DNA from: Desulfobulbus rhabdoformis | Lineage (GTDB): Bacteria; Desulfobacterota; Desulfobulbia; Desulfobulbales; Desulfobulbaceae | Reading direction: 5' to 3' | Assembly: GCF_016919065.1 (NCBI RefSeq) | Contig: NZ_JAFFQA010000035.1 | Coordinates: forward strand, 1 to 53,875 | Length of the DNA stretch: 53,875 nt | Shown here: positions 35,528 through 43,561 of the stretch, one piece after another | Layout of the letters: each line of letters begins with the position of its first letter | How positions within the stretch are numbered: position 1 is the stretch's first letter | Made by a program: the position numbers and the translations under genes | Notes under the pieces: generated by a model | The model's input: only the letters and a program-made list of their open reading frames with translations | The model's database searches: none | What the model was told of the DNA's origin: nothing

Positions 35528-36630
35528 CAAAGTCCGCTCCTTCCACCTGTGCGAGTATGATTTCGTGCCGCAAGCCAGGGGCGAAATTCATCCGCAGAGG
35601 CAGGAGTGAGCCCGCACTCGCGAAGAATGGGTGCGATGGCCTCCGGCGTTCTTCTGGCATCTTCAATATCAAGTTCCTGGTTGGCGACTCCAGATAAGCC
35701 CATGCCCGGAATAATCATGGAGGTGACGACATTGGCGCCGGCTTCAAGCCGTCGTTTGAGTCCGGCGAGCCCTCCGACATCCAGGGAGGCGGGGATCAAC
35801 CGATCGGGCATGACCAGCCGCATAACCGCGATCACCTTTAACTCCTCTATTTCCGGAGTTGGTGCCATATCCGCCATGGGAGTGTCCGGATGGGCAACCA
35901 AGCTCATCACGCGAACCTGATCTGCATCAAGCTCGCGCATGCCGATGATGGTGTTGGCCCGGTCTTCCAGGGACTCACCCAGGCCAATGAGCATGCCCTC
36001 TTCGAGATGCATTCCCTTTTCACGGGCAGTCAATTTGGCGCCGTAGCGAGTATCAAAGTTCTGCCCCGGACGTACCTTGGCAAAGAGAGGTCGAGCGTAG
36101 GTTTCCTGGTAGCAGGCGTACCAGTCGGCTCCCGCCTCGGCCAGATCTGCGAGCACACTGCGGTTAACCACACCCGGCGAAACCATGATGGGGATATCAC
36201 TTTCTTTTCTGATCTTTTGAATAAAAGAACTCAGACGGCCGTACTCGGATTCGGCTTCTTTTGTGCCATCGGCAAATTCGCCCATGGTCAGGTCAATGAG
36301 ATGCACCCCACTTGCTTCCATTTTCCTGACAATGGTGTCGATCATCTCTGTCGACTTGGAGTATCGGGTCGCCTTGGAATTAGATTTTCGGTACTGGCAG
36401 AAAAGACAGTTATTGCTGCACGCGGTATTGAAGTAAAGAAACCCGTAGAGAAAGACGGTTTTGCCAAACCAGCGGCTGCGCACAGTGCCGGCGGCAGCAA
36501 ATAAGCGCTCAAGATCCTCTTCGGCATCCAGGGAGAGTAAAAAGCCGATCTCTTCGCAAGACAGGGCCCTTCCCAGGATGGCCTTATCCAGAATCGTCAT
36601 CAGGTTGTTTGGTTTCTCGGCTTGCTGCAT
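35527..36630 (-). CDS. pylB: Methylornithine synthase PylB (radical SAM)
   Basis: A 367-aa radical-SAM mutase that converts lysine to 3R-methyl-D-ornithine, the first step of pyrrolysine synthesis. The [4Fe-4S] motif CSNNCLFC (CxxxCxxC) is in the NTACSNNCLFCQYRKS block at about residues 70-85. TIM-barrel strands follow, with MLIGLGESLEDR and the C-terminal MIIPGMGLSGVANQELD. ATG 36630 is favoured over a GTG four codons upstream by the GGAG spacing. A 159-bp mobile repeat separates it from pylSc upstream. Confidence 0.94.
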   Translation of the reverse strand: MQQAEKPNNLMTILDKAILGRALSCEEIGFLLSLDAEEDLERLFAAAGTVRSRWFGKTVFLYGFLYFNTACSNNCLFCQYRKSNSKATRYSKSTEMIDTIVRKMEASGVHLIDLTMGEFADGTKEAESEYGRLSSFIQKIRKESDIPIMVSPGVVNRSVLADLAEAGADWYACYQETYARPLFAKVRPGQNFDTRYGAKLTAREKGMHLEEGMLIGLGESLEDRANTIIGMRELDADQVRVMSLVAHPDTPMADMAPTPEIEELKVIAVMRLVMPDRLIPASLDVGGLAGLKRRLEAGANVVTSMIIPGMGLSGVANQELDIEDARRTPEAIAPILRECGLTPASADEFRPWLAARNHTRTGGRSGL

Positions 36631-36693
36631 CGTCCTCTCCACTACTTCACGTTTCGCTTATTTCATCAATGCGTTCATTCGTTATAAAATTAG

Positions 36694-36852
36694 GGGTGTC
36701 TTGAATAATTAGATTTTTCAATCAAGGTCAAGGATTGTGAAAAATTTTACCGCAGGCATATAGCTGATATTCCGAGGATAAAATTTTGAGCATGACGAGG
36801 TAAGCGTCAGACTCCGAGAGATTGGCAGAAAAAGCAATTATTCAAGATTCCC
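36694..36852. mobile_element. MITE-like element, family 2, copy 1 (159 bp)
   Basis: Terminal inverted repeats GGGTGTCTTGAATAATT (36694-36710) and, inverted, GGGAATCTTGAATAATT (36836-36852). The interior is nearly the same as copy 2 at 41451-41591. The right end shares about 45 bp, with two mismatches near its inner edge, with the insertion sequence end at 53278. Inserted between pylSc (stop 36859) and pylB (start 36630). No coding capacity. Confidence 0.85.
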
Positions 36853-36858
36853 ATTATT

Positions 36859-37698
36859 TTAAATGGTGAGACGAATCCCATCCATATAACCCAAACTTCT
36901 TCCCAAACTGCCCATGGAACACTCTTTGTCACCAATCATGACCAACCGCTCCAGGCCAAAGCCAACACCGACCCAGGTCGAGTTGACCCGCCATTTGGAG
37001 TCCAACGGATGCGGTCCCATGGCGCCGGAGGCTAGCTCAAGGTCCGTTGGTTTGTGAACCACGTCAATGGTATCGCCATAGACCTCGGAGGTTTCCACCT
37101 CAAATGTATAGTCGGTGGTTTTGGCAGCAGTAAGCACCAGCTTGGCCAGCTCTTCCAGGCGTGCATGCCGCTGAGCTTCAGGGAGACCAAATTCAGCGAT
37201 GTTGCACATGGTGAACTCATTTGCATGCCGAGCCCCCTGGGATTCCTTACGGAAGCAGGAGCCGATCTCAAAGATGCGCACCACGCCATCCGTTATGCGC
37301 AAAAGATCCCTGGCGACCGAGTACAGATTCGGAGCCAACATGGGGCGAAGACACTTTTTGCCATCCACCCAGAACACCTGGGAATGGAGAGGGTGTTCTT
37401 GATCAATACCCATCTTGGCCAACGAAGAGCCGCTTATAAGCAGAGGACTGCGCACCTCGACAAACCCCTCATTGACTAAAACATCTGAAAGGTCACGCTC
37501 AAGCTTAGAGACCCGGCTTCGTCGAACATCCTGGCAGAAGTGTTGCAGTCGTTTCCGCTCGGCTTTAACGAGTGAGCGCTCCGTGATCTGAAATTGCTTC
37601 TCGCGCTCTTCCCGGGTGGAGAAGCTCAACGCGCACTCTTCCGATCTTACGCCAAGTTCCTTGAGCCTTCGTTGTTGGGTTTCTGAATACAAAAACAT
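36859..37698 (-). CDS. pylS: PylSc, catalytic half of pyrrolysyl-tRNA synthetase
   Basis: A 279-aa class II synthetase core that charges tRNA-Pyl with pyrrolysine. Family blocks are KKCLRPMLAPNLYS (about 115-128), motif 2 SCFRKESQGARHANEFTM, VYGDTIDVVHKPTDLELASGAMGP (in segments) and motif 3 TWVGVGFGLERL. By alignment to M. mazei PylRS from memory, the pocket Asn, Tyr and Trp are kept, while the positions of Leu309 and Cys348 both look like Ala. ATG 37698 chosen over the GTG two codons earlier because GGA spacing is better and relatives begin MFL. The stop lies 7 bp from the MITE end. Confidence 0.94.
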   Translation of the reverse strand: MFLYSETQQRRLKELGVRSEECALSFSTREEREKQFQITERSLVKAERKRLQHFCQDVRRSRVSKLERDLSDVLVNEGFVEVRSPLLISGSSLAKMGIDQEHPLHSQVFWVDGKKCLRPMLAPNLYSVARDLLRITDGVVRIFEIGSCFRKESQGARHANEFTMCNIAEFGLPEAQRHARLEELAKLVLTAAKTTDYTFEVETSEVYGDTIDVVHKPTDLELASGAMGPHPLDSKWRVNSTWVGVGFGLERLVMIGDKECSMGSLGRSLGYMDGIRLTI

Positions 37699-37731
37699 CG
37701 TCACATTCCCATACAGAGGGATCGTAGCGCT

Positions 37732-38394
37732 TTAAGCAGCAGCGCAGATTCCCAAAAGTTCTTCTGCTTTTTTCACGCCTTCAAGGGCATCCTCGGCGTA
37801 GGCATCGGCACCGATGCGCGTTGCCCAGCGCGGTGTAACCGGCGCGCCGCCGACGATGGTCTTGAAGCGATCACGAAGCCCCTGAGCCTTGAGCATGTCT
37901 TCAAGGTCTTTCTGACAGGGCATGGTGGTGGTTAAAAGCGCGCTGGTTCCGATGAGATCGGCGTTAAACTCAACTGCTGCCTCAACAATTTTAGAGGTAT
38001 CAACGTCACGGCCAATATCATGGACAGTGAAGTTATTTGCCTGCAACAACGAGGTCACGATACACTTCCCGATGTCATGGACATCACCTTTAACGGTGGC
38101 CATGATAATGGTGCCTTTTGACTTTTTGGTTGTCTTGTTCGCACTGATGACTTCATTCACCAGGTCGGTCACTGCGCCCATGGCGTCTGCCGCGACAATC
38201 AACTCGGGTAAAAACATCTGACCCCGTGCAAACAGGTCACCGATATTGTTGATTGCGGGAATAAAGGCGTAGGTCATCAGATCTACCGGGTCGTTGCCAC
38301 CGTCAATGACTTCTTTGGCCAGAGCCAACGCATCAACCTTGCTTCCTTTGATCAGGCACTCGCTTGCCGAGTCGATAACTACCTGTTCAATCAT
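37732..38394 (-). CDS. mtbC: Methylamine corrinoid protein (MtbC/MttC family, second)
   Basis: A 220-aa B12-binding protein: N-terminal helical cap (about 1-90), then the Rossmann domain with the base-off motif VKGDVHDIGK (lower-ligand His106), and the GTSALLTTTM and IVGGAPVT loops. It accepts the methyl group from MttB, MtbB or the third methyltransferase. I assign it to dimethylamine only because mttC is already paired with mttB; which enzyme it serves cannot be read. GGAG precedes ATG 38394. It lies between pylT and pylSc. Confidence 0.87.
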   Translation of the reverse strand: MIEQVVIDSASECLIKGSKVDALALAKEVIDGGNDPVDLMTYAFIPAINNIGDLFARGQMFLPELIVAADAMGAVTDLVNEVISANKTTKKSKGTIIMATVKGDVHDIGKCIVTSLLQANNFTVHDIGRDVDTSKIVEAAVEFNADLIGTSALLTTTMPCQKDLEDMLKAQGLRDRFKTIVGGAPVTPRWATRIGADAYAEDALEGVKKAEELLGICAAA

Positions 38395-38429
38395 TGTTCT
38401 GTCTCCTGTGTCCTGGAACTAACCTTAAA

Positions 38430-38515
38430 GGGCACCTTGAATACTCTGTGTACCTGCAAATGCGGGTATCGCCTGCCAAACAGCCATGATAGTGTTATGT
38501 ATTCAAGGCACCTTG
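38430..38515. repeat. Short inverted-repeat element beside tRNA-Pyl
   Basis: GGGCACCTTGAATAC (38430-38444) and GTATTCAAGGCACC (38499-38512) are inverted. Their sequence resembles the family-2 MITE ends (GGGCATCTTGAATAATT). Possibly a deleted MITE, or a hairpin that defines the 3' side of the tRNA transcript. Confidence 0.45.
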
Positions 38516-38520
38516 TAAAA

Positions 38521-38593
38521 TGGCGAGGAGCCCGGGAGTTGCACCCGGCTGTGCGGATTTAGAGTCCGCATGATCACATCCGATCGACCCCCC
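38521..38593 (-). tRNA. pylT: tRNA-Pyl, anticodon CUA
   Basis: 73 nt with encoded CCA. The 6-bp acceptor GGGGGG pairs with CTCCTC (two G-U), D stem GATC/GATC, the unusual 6-bp anticodon stem TGCGGA/TCCGCA around CTCTAAA, a three-base variable loop CAG, T stem CCGGG/CCCGG, and discriminator G. The small D loop, long anticodon stem and tiny variable loop are diagnostic of tRNA-Pyl. It lies 25 bp after mttC and is probably processed from the mttB-mttC transcript. Confidence 0.96.
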
Positions 38594-38618
38594 ATTTGTT
38601 TCTTAGTCGCCCTGGTTC

Positions 38619-39266
38619 TTAGGCGGCAACTGCTGCGACAAGTTCTTTTGCCTTCTGGACCGCATCCGGAGCATTAAAAGCATACCCATCTGCGCCGATT
38701 GTATCGGCATACTGCTGAGTTACCGGAGCACCGCCGATGATCACCTTGACACGCTCACGCATGCCTGCCTCAGCAACGCATTTGATGGTCTCTTCCATTT
38801 TGACCATGGTGGTGGTCAACAGGGAGGACATTCCTATAATCTGCGCGTCGTTCTCCTGAACCGCTTTAACAAAGTCCGGGGCTTTAACATCAACACCCAG
38901 GTCAATCACTTTAAAACCAGCACCGGAGAGCATCATACTGACAAGGTTTTTACCAATGTCATGCAAGTCGCCTTCAACTGTTCCAACAACACAGGTACCA
39001 GCACTCATGGAATCTCCCCCCTCCATATGTGGGGTGAGCAGTTCCAGGCCAGACTGCATGGTCCTTGCAGCCATAAGCACCTCGGGGATAAACATATCAC
39101 CTGTTTTCATCTTCTGGCCGACCAGGTCCATGGCGGGCAAAAGGCCGTTGTTCAACAGGTCTGAAGCCTGGCCACCGGCATCGAGAGCCATCTGCATAAC
39201 AGTATTCAGCATGCTCGAATCACCACTGATGACGAATTGCTGAATTTTATCGTGGATATCTGCCAT
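38619..39266 (-). CDS. mttC: Trimethylamine corrinoid protein
   Basis: A 215-aa cobalamin-binding protein: helical cap (about 1-88) then the Rossmann domain with TVEGDLHDIGKN (His102 as lower cobalt ligand), GMSSLLTTTM and IIGGAPVTQQYAD. It carries the methyl group taken from trimethylamine by MttB. It follows mttB by 11 bp with AAGGAG at the right distance, so the two are cotranscribed. Paralogous to the corrinoid protein at 37732. Confidence 0.92.
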   Translation of the reverse strand: MADIHDKIQQFVISGDSSMLNTVMQMALDAGGQASDLLNNGLLPAMDLVGQKMKTGDMFIPEVLMAARTMQSGLELLTPHMEGGDSMSAGTCVVGTVEGDLHDIGKNLVSMMLSGAGFKVIDLGVDVKAPDFVKAVQENDAQIIGMSSLLTTTMVKMEETIKCVAEAGMRERVKVIIGGAPVTQQYADTIGADGYAFNAPDAVQKAKELVAAVAA

Positions 39267-39277
39267 TTCTGTTCTCC

Positions 39278-40753
39278 TTACTTTCCGTCGAGTCCAAGCT
39301 CTTTTTCTGCTTCCTCAACAATGGTCCTCAGCTCACTCTGTACATGCTCGGAAAGAGGATCAGGTTGATGATTTTCTAAAATGTGGCGGGCATAGGCGGT
39401 CGCCTTGGTATGCATATCCAGGCTGCCATCCGCTTCCCAGTCTTCACGCATTCTGCGATCCATCATTTTGGGTTGTGGATACATACGCATGTGCTTGTAG
39501 GTGTTTTCGTGAGCGAGGAAATCCTTGAAGGGTCCCACCTCCTTGATGATATCCACAGAAAGGGTATCGTCGTTCACGGGTACGCCGCCTACAGCGAATT
39601 TGATCATGCGAACAAACTCAGCATCCATCACCATCTGGCCATAGTCAAAGGTCATGCCACTTTCGATCATGCCCGGCCCATAAATCAGGTTAGTCCCTGC
39701 TAACGCTGCAAGAAGGCCGGTCAGAGTCTTTTCGTGACCGCTTTGAGCATCACATACTTTTGAGTCGCCCTATCCACCTGCCGCCCAGGTCGGCAGTCCG
39801 TAGTAGTTGCCGAGACGGGCAACGACAGCGTTGATCATGCCACACTCGGCAGAGCCAACAGAGGCGGTTCCAAATCGAAGATCAAGGGCGGTGGTGGAGC
39901 TGCCGTAAACCATAGGGGTTCCCTTGCGGGTTAGCTGACCAAGGACGATGCCGCTTAAAACCTCGGCGTTATGGCTGACCAGGGTCCCTGCCATGTTCAC
40001 CGGAGTGGAGCCACCGGCCATGGCCATGGAGAGCACGTTGACCACCATGTTATTTTTGGCGCCTTCCATGATGATCTCGCAGCAGTCGCGGACGAGTTTC
40101 AGAGGACTGACCGGGCAGGTATTGAAGGAAAGCAGTGGGCGCTCCTTTAGATTTTTCGCCCCACCGGCTACCACTTTGGCCATTTCGACCAGCTTTTTGA
40201 CGTTAAAACCGTTTATCGGGCCAATGAAGCAGTGCTTGGAGGTATTCGGAAAGAAGGCCTCGGCATTATGCAACGGGGCGACATCCTGAGGCACCTCGTG
40301 GGCTCCAACCGCGCGGAGATACACATCGATCTCATCGAGGGCATCAACGACCTTTGCGGTGTTGGCCACGTCCTGCTTATTGGTTTTTCTCAACTCACCG
40401 GTCTCAGGATCGATGATCTGTACACCTTCACCAAAGTTGGTAAAACCAACCCGAGAGTTCTCCATAACGAAGTCATTCTTCGGGTTTCTTCCCGCCAGGT
40501 AAACCTTGGAGGGTGCGCTCGCAATCGCTTCCTCAACCATGTAGGGAGCGAATTTAGCGATCTTCTTCTCTCGATCGATATCAGCACCGTTGTCTCCCAG
40601 GACTTCCAGGGCTTGCTCATCTTCGACGAACATGCCGGTTTTTCCCAGAACCTCGAGAGTGGCGAGATGGATCTCGTAGCACTCGTCGTCGGTCAGGCTA
40701 TTGAGGCTGAAACCACTGTTGGATTTCCTGCCTGCCAGAATATTTCTACGCAA
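39278..40753 (-). CDS. mttB: Trimethylamine:corrinoid methyltransferase, in-frame amber (pyrrolysine)
   Basis: A 491-aa MttB when TAG at 39770-39772 is read as pyrrolysine (residue 328). The frame runs GNYYGLPTWAAGG, amber, GDSKVCDAQSGHEKTLTG, matching the archaeal context (Pyl334 in M. barkeri, from memory). Other blocks are VNVLSMAMAGGSTPV, GTLVSHNAEVLSGIVL, VYGSSTTALDLR and PGMIESGMTFDYGQM. It transfers a methyl from trimethylamine to MttC. The start codon is TTG (40751-40753), with a perfect AGGAGG 8 bp upstream; an in-frame TAG lies just above it, so no ATG start is possible. A sigma-54 promoter lies 195 bp upstream. Confidence 0.96.
39770..39772 (-). other. In-frame amber codon read as pyrrolysine in mttB
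   Basis: TAG on the minus strand at the conserved catalytic position; 163 conserved residues follow in the same frame. Confidence 0.95.
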
Positions 40754-40947
40754 AATCTTGTCCTCCTAACCCCTAACCAATTTTAATCCAGCATTTTTCA
40801 TGCTTGAGAAAACCACTTGAGCCGAGTCTTGCGTCAATATTGACCAAGTATGTCTGCGACCAAGGAGTTCCCTGTACTTTTTTTCAGGCATGAGCAGGCG
40901 GTTACCCTATTTTTCCTGCCCATTCAAACTCACTATGGCCTGTTATA

Positions 40948-40963
40948 AGCAAATGCTTTGCCA
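40948..40963 (-). promoter_or_regulatory. Sigma-54 promoter for the mttB operon
   Basis: On the minus strand TGGCAAAGCATTTGCT: GG, 10 bp, GC with TTGCT at -12. It lies 195 bp before the TTG start and would drive mttB, mttC, pylT, the second corrinoid gene and pylSc. Confidence 0.75.
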
Positions 40964-41321
40964 ATCGATAAATAAACATTCATGTCATTGATATTACATC
41001 GATAAAAATACATCTCACTTTAAAGCGCGGGCACCCCCGTAGCCACCCTTGTCCCAGTTAGAGACATTTCTTTTTTTATTCTATTATTTTGAATAGATAG
41101 GATAAAGACAATCTTGTCCTAGGTCAAACTCGACACTAGCCGGTCAACACAAGACAAGAAAAAACAGGAAGTTGAAATTATATTACACAAATGAAATTTT
41201 AAAAATCTTGGCCATTACGAAAAAATAAAACATCTGAGCTTGGGTGAAATGACTCGGGAGCCAAGAGAAAAAAAACGGACAAACGTGACGCCCCTCTTCC
41301 TCATTTTTCCCCATAAAAAAA

Positions 41322-41354
41322 ACCCGATTCCATGGCCAAACCATGAAACCGGGT
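41322..41354 (-). terminator. Intrinsic terminator of the MttB-homologue transcript
   Basis: ACCCG and CGGGT with an inner CCATGG/CCATG pairing; on the minus strand a run of eight T follows. It is separated from its gene (stop 41709) by the inserted MITE. Confidence 0.7.
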
Positions 41355-41450
41355 CATTTGCTGCCACTCCCCCCCTATCAGGTGAGTGATTTGATAACGG
41401 CTAGAGAAAGGGAGTGTACAAACACCTTGGAGAATTAAATAAAAACGGAA

Positions 41451-41591
41451 GGGTGTCTTGAATAATTAGATTTTTCAATCAAGGCCAAGGATTGCGCAAA
41501 ATTTTACCGCAGGCATATAATTGATATTCCGAGGATAAAATTTTAAGCATGACGCCGGGATTGGCAGAAAAAGCAATTATTCAAGATGCCC
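41451..41591. mobile_element. MITE-like element, family 2, copy 2 (141 bp)
   Basis: Ends GGGTGTCTTGAATAATT (41451-41467) and, inverted, GGGCATCTTGAATAATT (41575-41591). The body differs from copy 1 by a few bases and a deletion of about 18 bp near the right end. CGGAA lies just outside the left end (41446-41450) and again at 41591-41595 if the right end is drawn one base shorter, a possible 5-bp target duplication. Confidence 0.85.
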
Positions 41592-41708
41592 GGAAATTTT
41601 ATAAGAAGCCAAAACCTGAACTCAGCCCAGTGAGTGATTCCGCAAAAGCCTTATCCAGTCCTTTAAGTGAACTGGCGCGTACTCAACAAAAGAAAGCAAT
41701 TCAAATCG

Positions 41709-43133
41709 TCAGCAGCGCTCCTCCACAAAGGTATCAAGAGCTGCCTCAACCTCCGCATCAAGAAAACTTGCAGGAGCGTTTTCAAGAATCGCTTTAAACT
41801 TTTTATTCGCCCGGACCACAATACTCTCCTGGTCACCTGCCGCCCAGGTCTCATATGACTGCCAATCCGAGATTGATGGACTCCAAAGATCCCGACAGCC
41901 CTTAAAGGTTGAAGGATGAGACAGATAGGTTCCGCGGCTGCCGATCTCCTGGATGACCGCTACTTGCGCATCGATGTCATCGGACTCGAGCTCCACCCCT
42001 TTCTGAATGCGGAATACGCGCGAGAGAATCTCCTGGTCAATGATCATCTTCTCAAAGGAGAGCGTCATCAATGCATCCAGTGTCCCCACACATTGCACAC
42101 CAATATTGGCCCCGCTCAGCACGCCCATCATCAGACTCATCATGGTTTCATACCCAGCCTGACAGTCGATTTCTTTGGAATGGGTGATACCACACATGGT
42201 TCGTGTGGGCAGTTTGTAGTACTGGTTAGCAAGTTGAATATCCGGTGCGTTGATCAACATCGCCTCCGGAGTACCGGCAGAGAACGCACCGCTTTGCATA
42301 TCGCCGGTGGTCGAGGCGGTCGCATAGACCACCGGCGCACCGGGACGGGTCATCTGCACGAGAACGATACCTGCCAGCAGTTCGATATTTTGCAACAGGG
42401 AAGTGCCAAAAAGATTAATCGGGCCGGAGATACCCGCCATAATGCAGGGCGCAAGCAAGGTGATCTGATTACGCTTTGCATAGGCCATGATCGTCTCGAC
42501 TGTCTCGGTGGCAAAGCCCAGTGGAGTGAGCGGATTGACCAATACGCCGATGCAATGATGCTGCTCCAGAAAGTCTGCCCCGCCAAAAGCCATTTCAACC
42601 ATGGTAAGGTCTTCTTCGACTGCTTTTTTATCAAAGCAGAAGCCGATAATGGGCTTATCCGTGTTTTTCAAAATTGCACGCATCATGTGCAAGTGCTTTT
42701 TATCCTGATCAACATCGCTGGGATCCACGGGGATGGAGCCGTTGATATGCACATGCTCAGCCGCCTGACAAACCCGGATTACATTGGCATAATCATCAAC
42801 GGTTGCCTTTCTCCGCCCATTCTCCATATCCTGGATAAAGACAGGCCCGACATTTGGCTGCACTAAAAAACCTTCGCCCACAGTGACAGTATGAGCTGGG
42901 TTGCGCGCAGTCCAGGTAAAGGTTTCCGGACAGGTGGCCAGGGCGTCAGAGACCATCTTCTCTGTTATAAAGACCTTCTTTCCTTCAACCTGAGCCCCAT
43001 TCTGACGAAACATATCCAACGCCTCTTCACAATGGAACTCAATACCGGTCTCGCTCAGTACTTTCAGCGAAGCCTGGTGTATCTCTTCAAATCGATCACT
43101 GGATATCACTTCCAGGGAATTCATTAAGGGCAT
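41709..43133 (-). CDS. MttB-superfamily methyltransferase lacking pyrrolysine
   Basis: A 474-aa member of the MttB superfamily without an in-frame amber codon. At the site where MttB has pyrrolysine it reads KLPTRTMCGITHSKEID, i.e. an ordinary residue. Shared blocks are GISGPINLFGTSLLQNIELLAGIVL, RPGAPVVYATASTTGDMQSG and SGANIGVQCVGTLDALM (segments). Non-Pyl members act on quaternary amines such as glycine betaine (MtgB), proline betaine or carnitine; which one cannot be read. ATG 43133 (MPLMNSLEV) follows AGGAGA with good spacing; a longer upstream frame lacks this. It has its own sigma-54 promoter 49 bp upstream. Two BCCT betaine-type carriers in the same island fit a quaternary amine substrate. 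Confidence 0.9.
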   Translation of the reverse strand: MPLMNSLEVISSDRFEEIHQASLKVLSETGIEFHCEEALDMFRQNGAQVEGKKVFITEKMVSDALATCPETFTWTARNPAHTVTVGEGFLVQPNVGPVFIQDMENGRRKATVDDYANVIRVCQAAEHVHINGSIPVDPSDVDQDKKHLHMMRAILKNTDKPIIGFCFDKKAVEEDLTMVEMAFGGADFLEQHHCIGVLVNPLTPLGFATETVETIMAYAKRNQITLLAPCIMAGISGPINLFGTSLLQNIELLAGIVLVQMTRPGAPVVYATASTTGDMQSGAFSAGTPEAMLINAPDIQLANQYYKLPTRTMCGITHSKEIDCQAGYETMMSLMMGVLSGANIGVQCVGTLDALMTLSFEKMIIDQEILSRVFRIQKGVELESDDIDAQVAVIQEIGSRGTYLSHPSTFKGCRDLWSPSISDWQSYETWAAGDQESIVVRANKKFKAILENAPASFLDAEVEAALDTFVEERC

Positions 43134-43561
43134 GTCATCTCTCCTGTTATCTATAATTGCCGCAAACAAACACTCACTAGTAGCAAGTATTCTGCCAGCC
43201 TGATTTTATTCACATAACTACCTAATAATATTACACAAGAAAGATAATCACCTTCACCCTGTCACCCCCCTCCGGGGAGAGCATGTCCCAAAACCGGACA
43301 AAACTAAAATTTTAAAATAAAAACAATCTGTTAAAAAGGAGACAGCTTTGTCTGCTTCTAAGGTGAAAAAAAATCCTCTGCAGTGGCCTTCTTCCCCATA
43401 ACATCGCCTGCAAAGTCCTCTCAGCTGCTTCTGGTTCCCGGTAGCCTGGCCTCTGGTTTCACCACCTCAATTGCCTCGGCAATTATTCACGGAAAAACAG
43501 AGAGTTTAATTCCATTTGTATTTCGTTTGCCAAATCGCTTATCCCGGGCCCCTGACGCTGA
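43134..43561. other. Intergenic region upstream of the MttB homologue
   Basis: 428 bp with the sigma-54 promoter at 43182-43197. Beyond that no gene or clear site; the left-moving L,D-transpeptidase gene ends at 43562. Confidence 0.5.
43182..43197 (-). promoter_or_regulatory. Sigma-54 promoter for the MttB homologue
   Basis: On the minus strand TGGCAGAATACTTGCT, correct GG-N10-GC geometry, 49 bp before the ATG. It predicts a leader of about 37 nt. Confidence 0.8.

Larger units (their letters stand above)
40754..41708. other. Leader of mttB and trailer of the MttB homologue
   Basis: 955 bp with no convincing gene. Holds the mttB sigma-54 promoter (40948-40963), the terminator at 41322-41354 and the MITE at 41451-41591. 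A reading frame at 41549-41797 begins inside the MITE and runs antisense over the methyltransferase end; I reject it. Confidence 0.6.

Noticed and set aside
39278..39670. Separate small methyltransferase-like gene downstream of mttB
   Set aside because: It is the C-terminal part of mttB. The frame is continuous through the TAG at 39770-39772, so a separate start is not needed.
41549..41797. Plus-strand reading frame of 82 codons
   Set aside because: It starts in the MITE and runs antisense over the methyltransferase C-terminus, with no motif and no ribosome-binding site.
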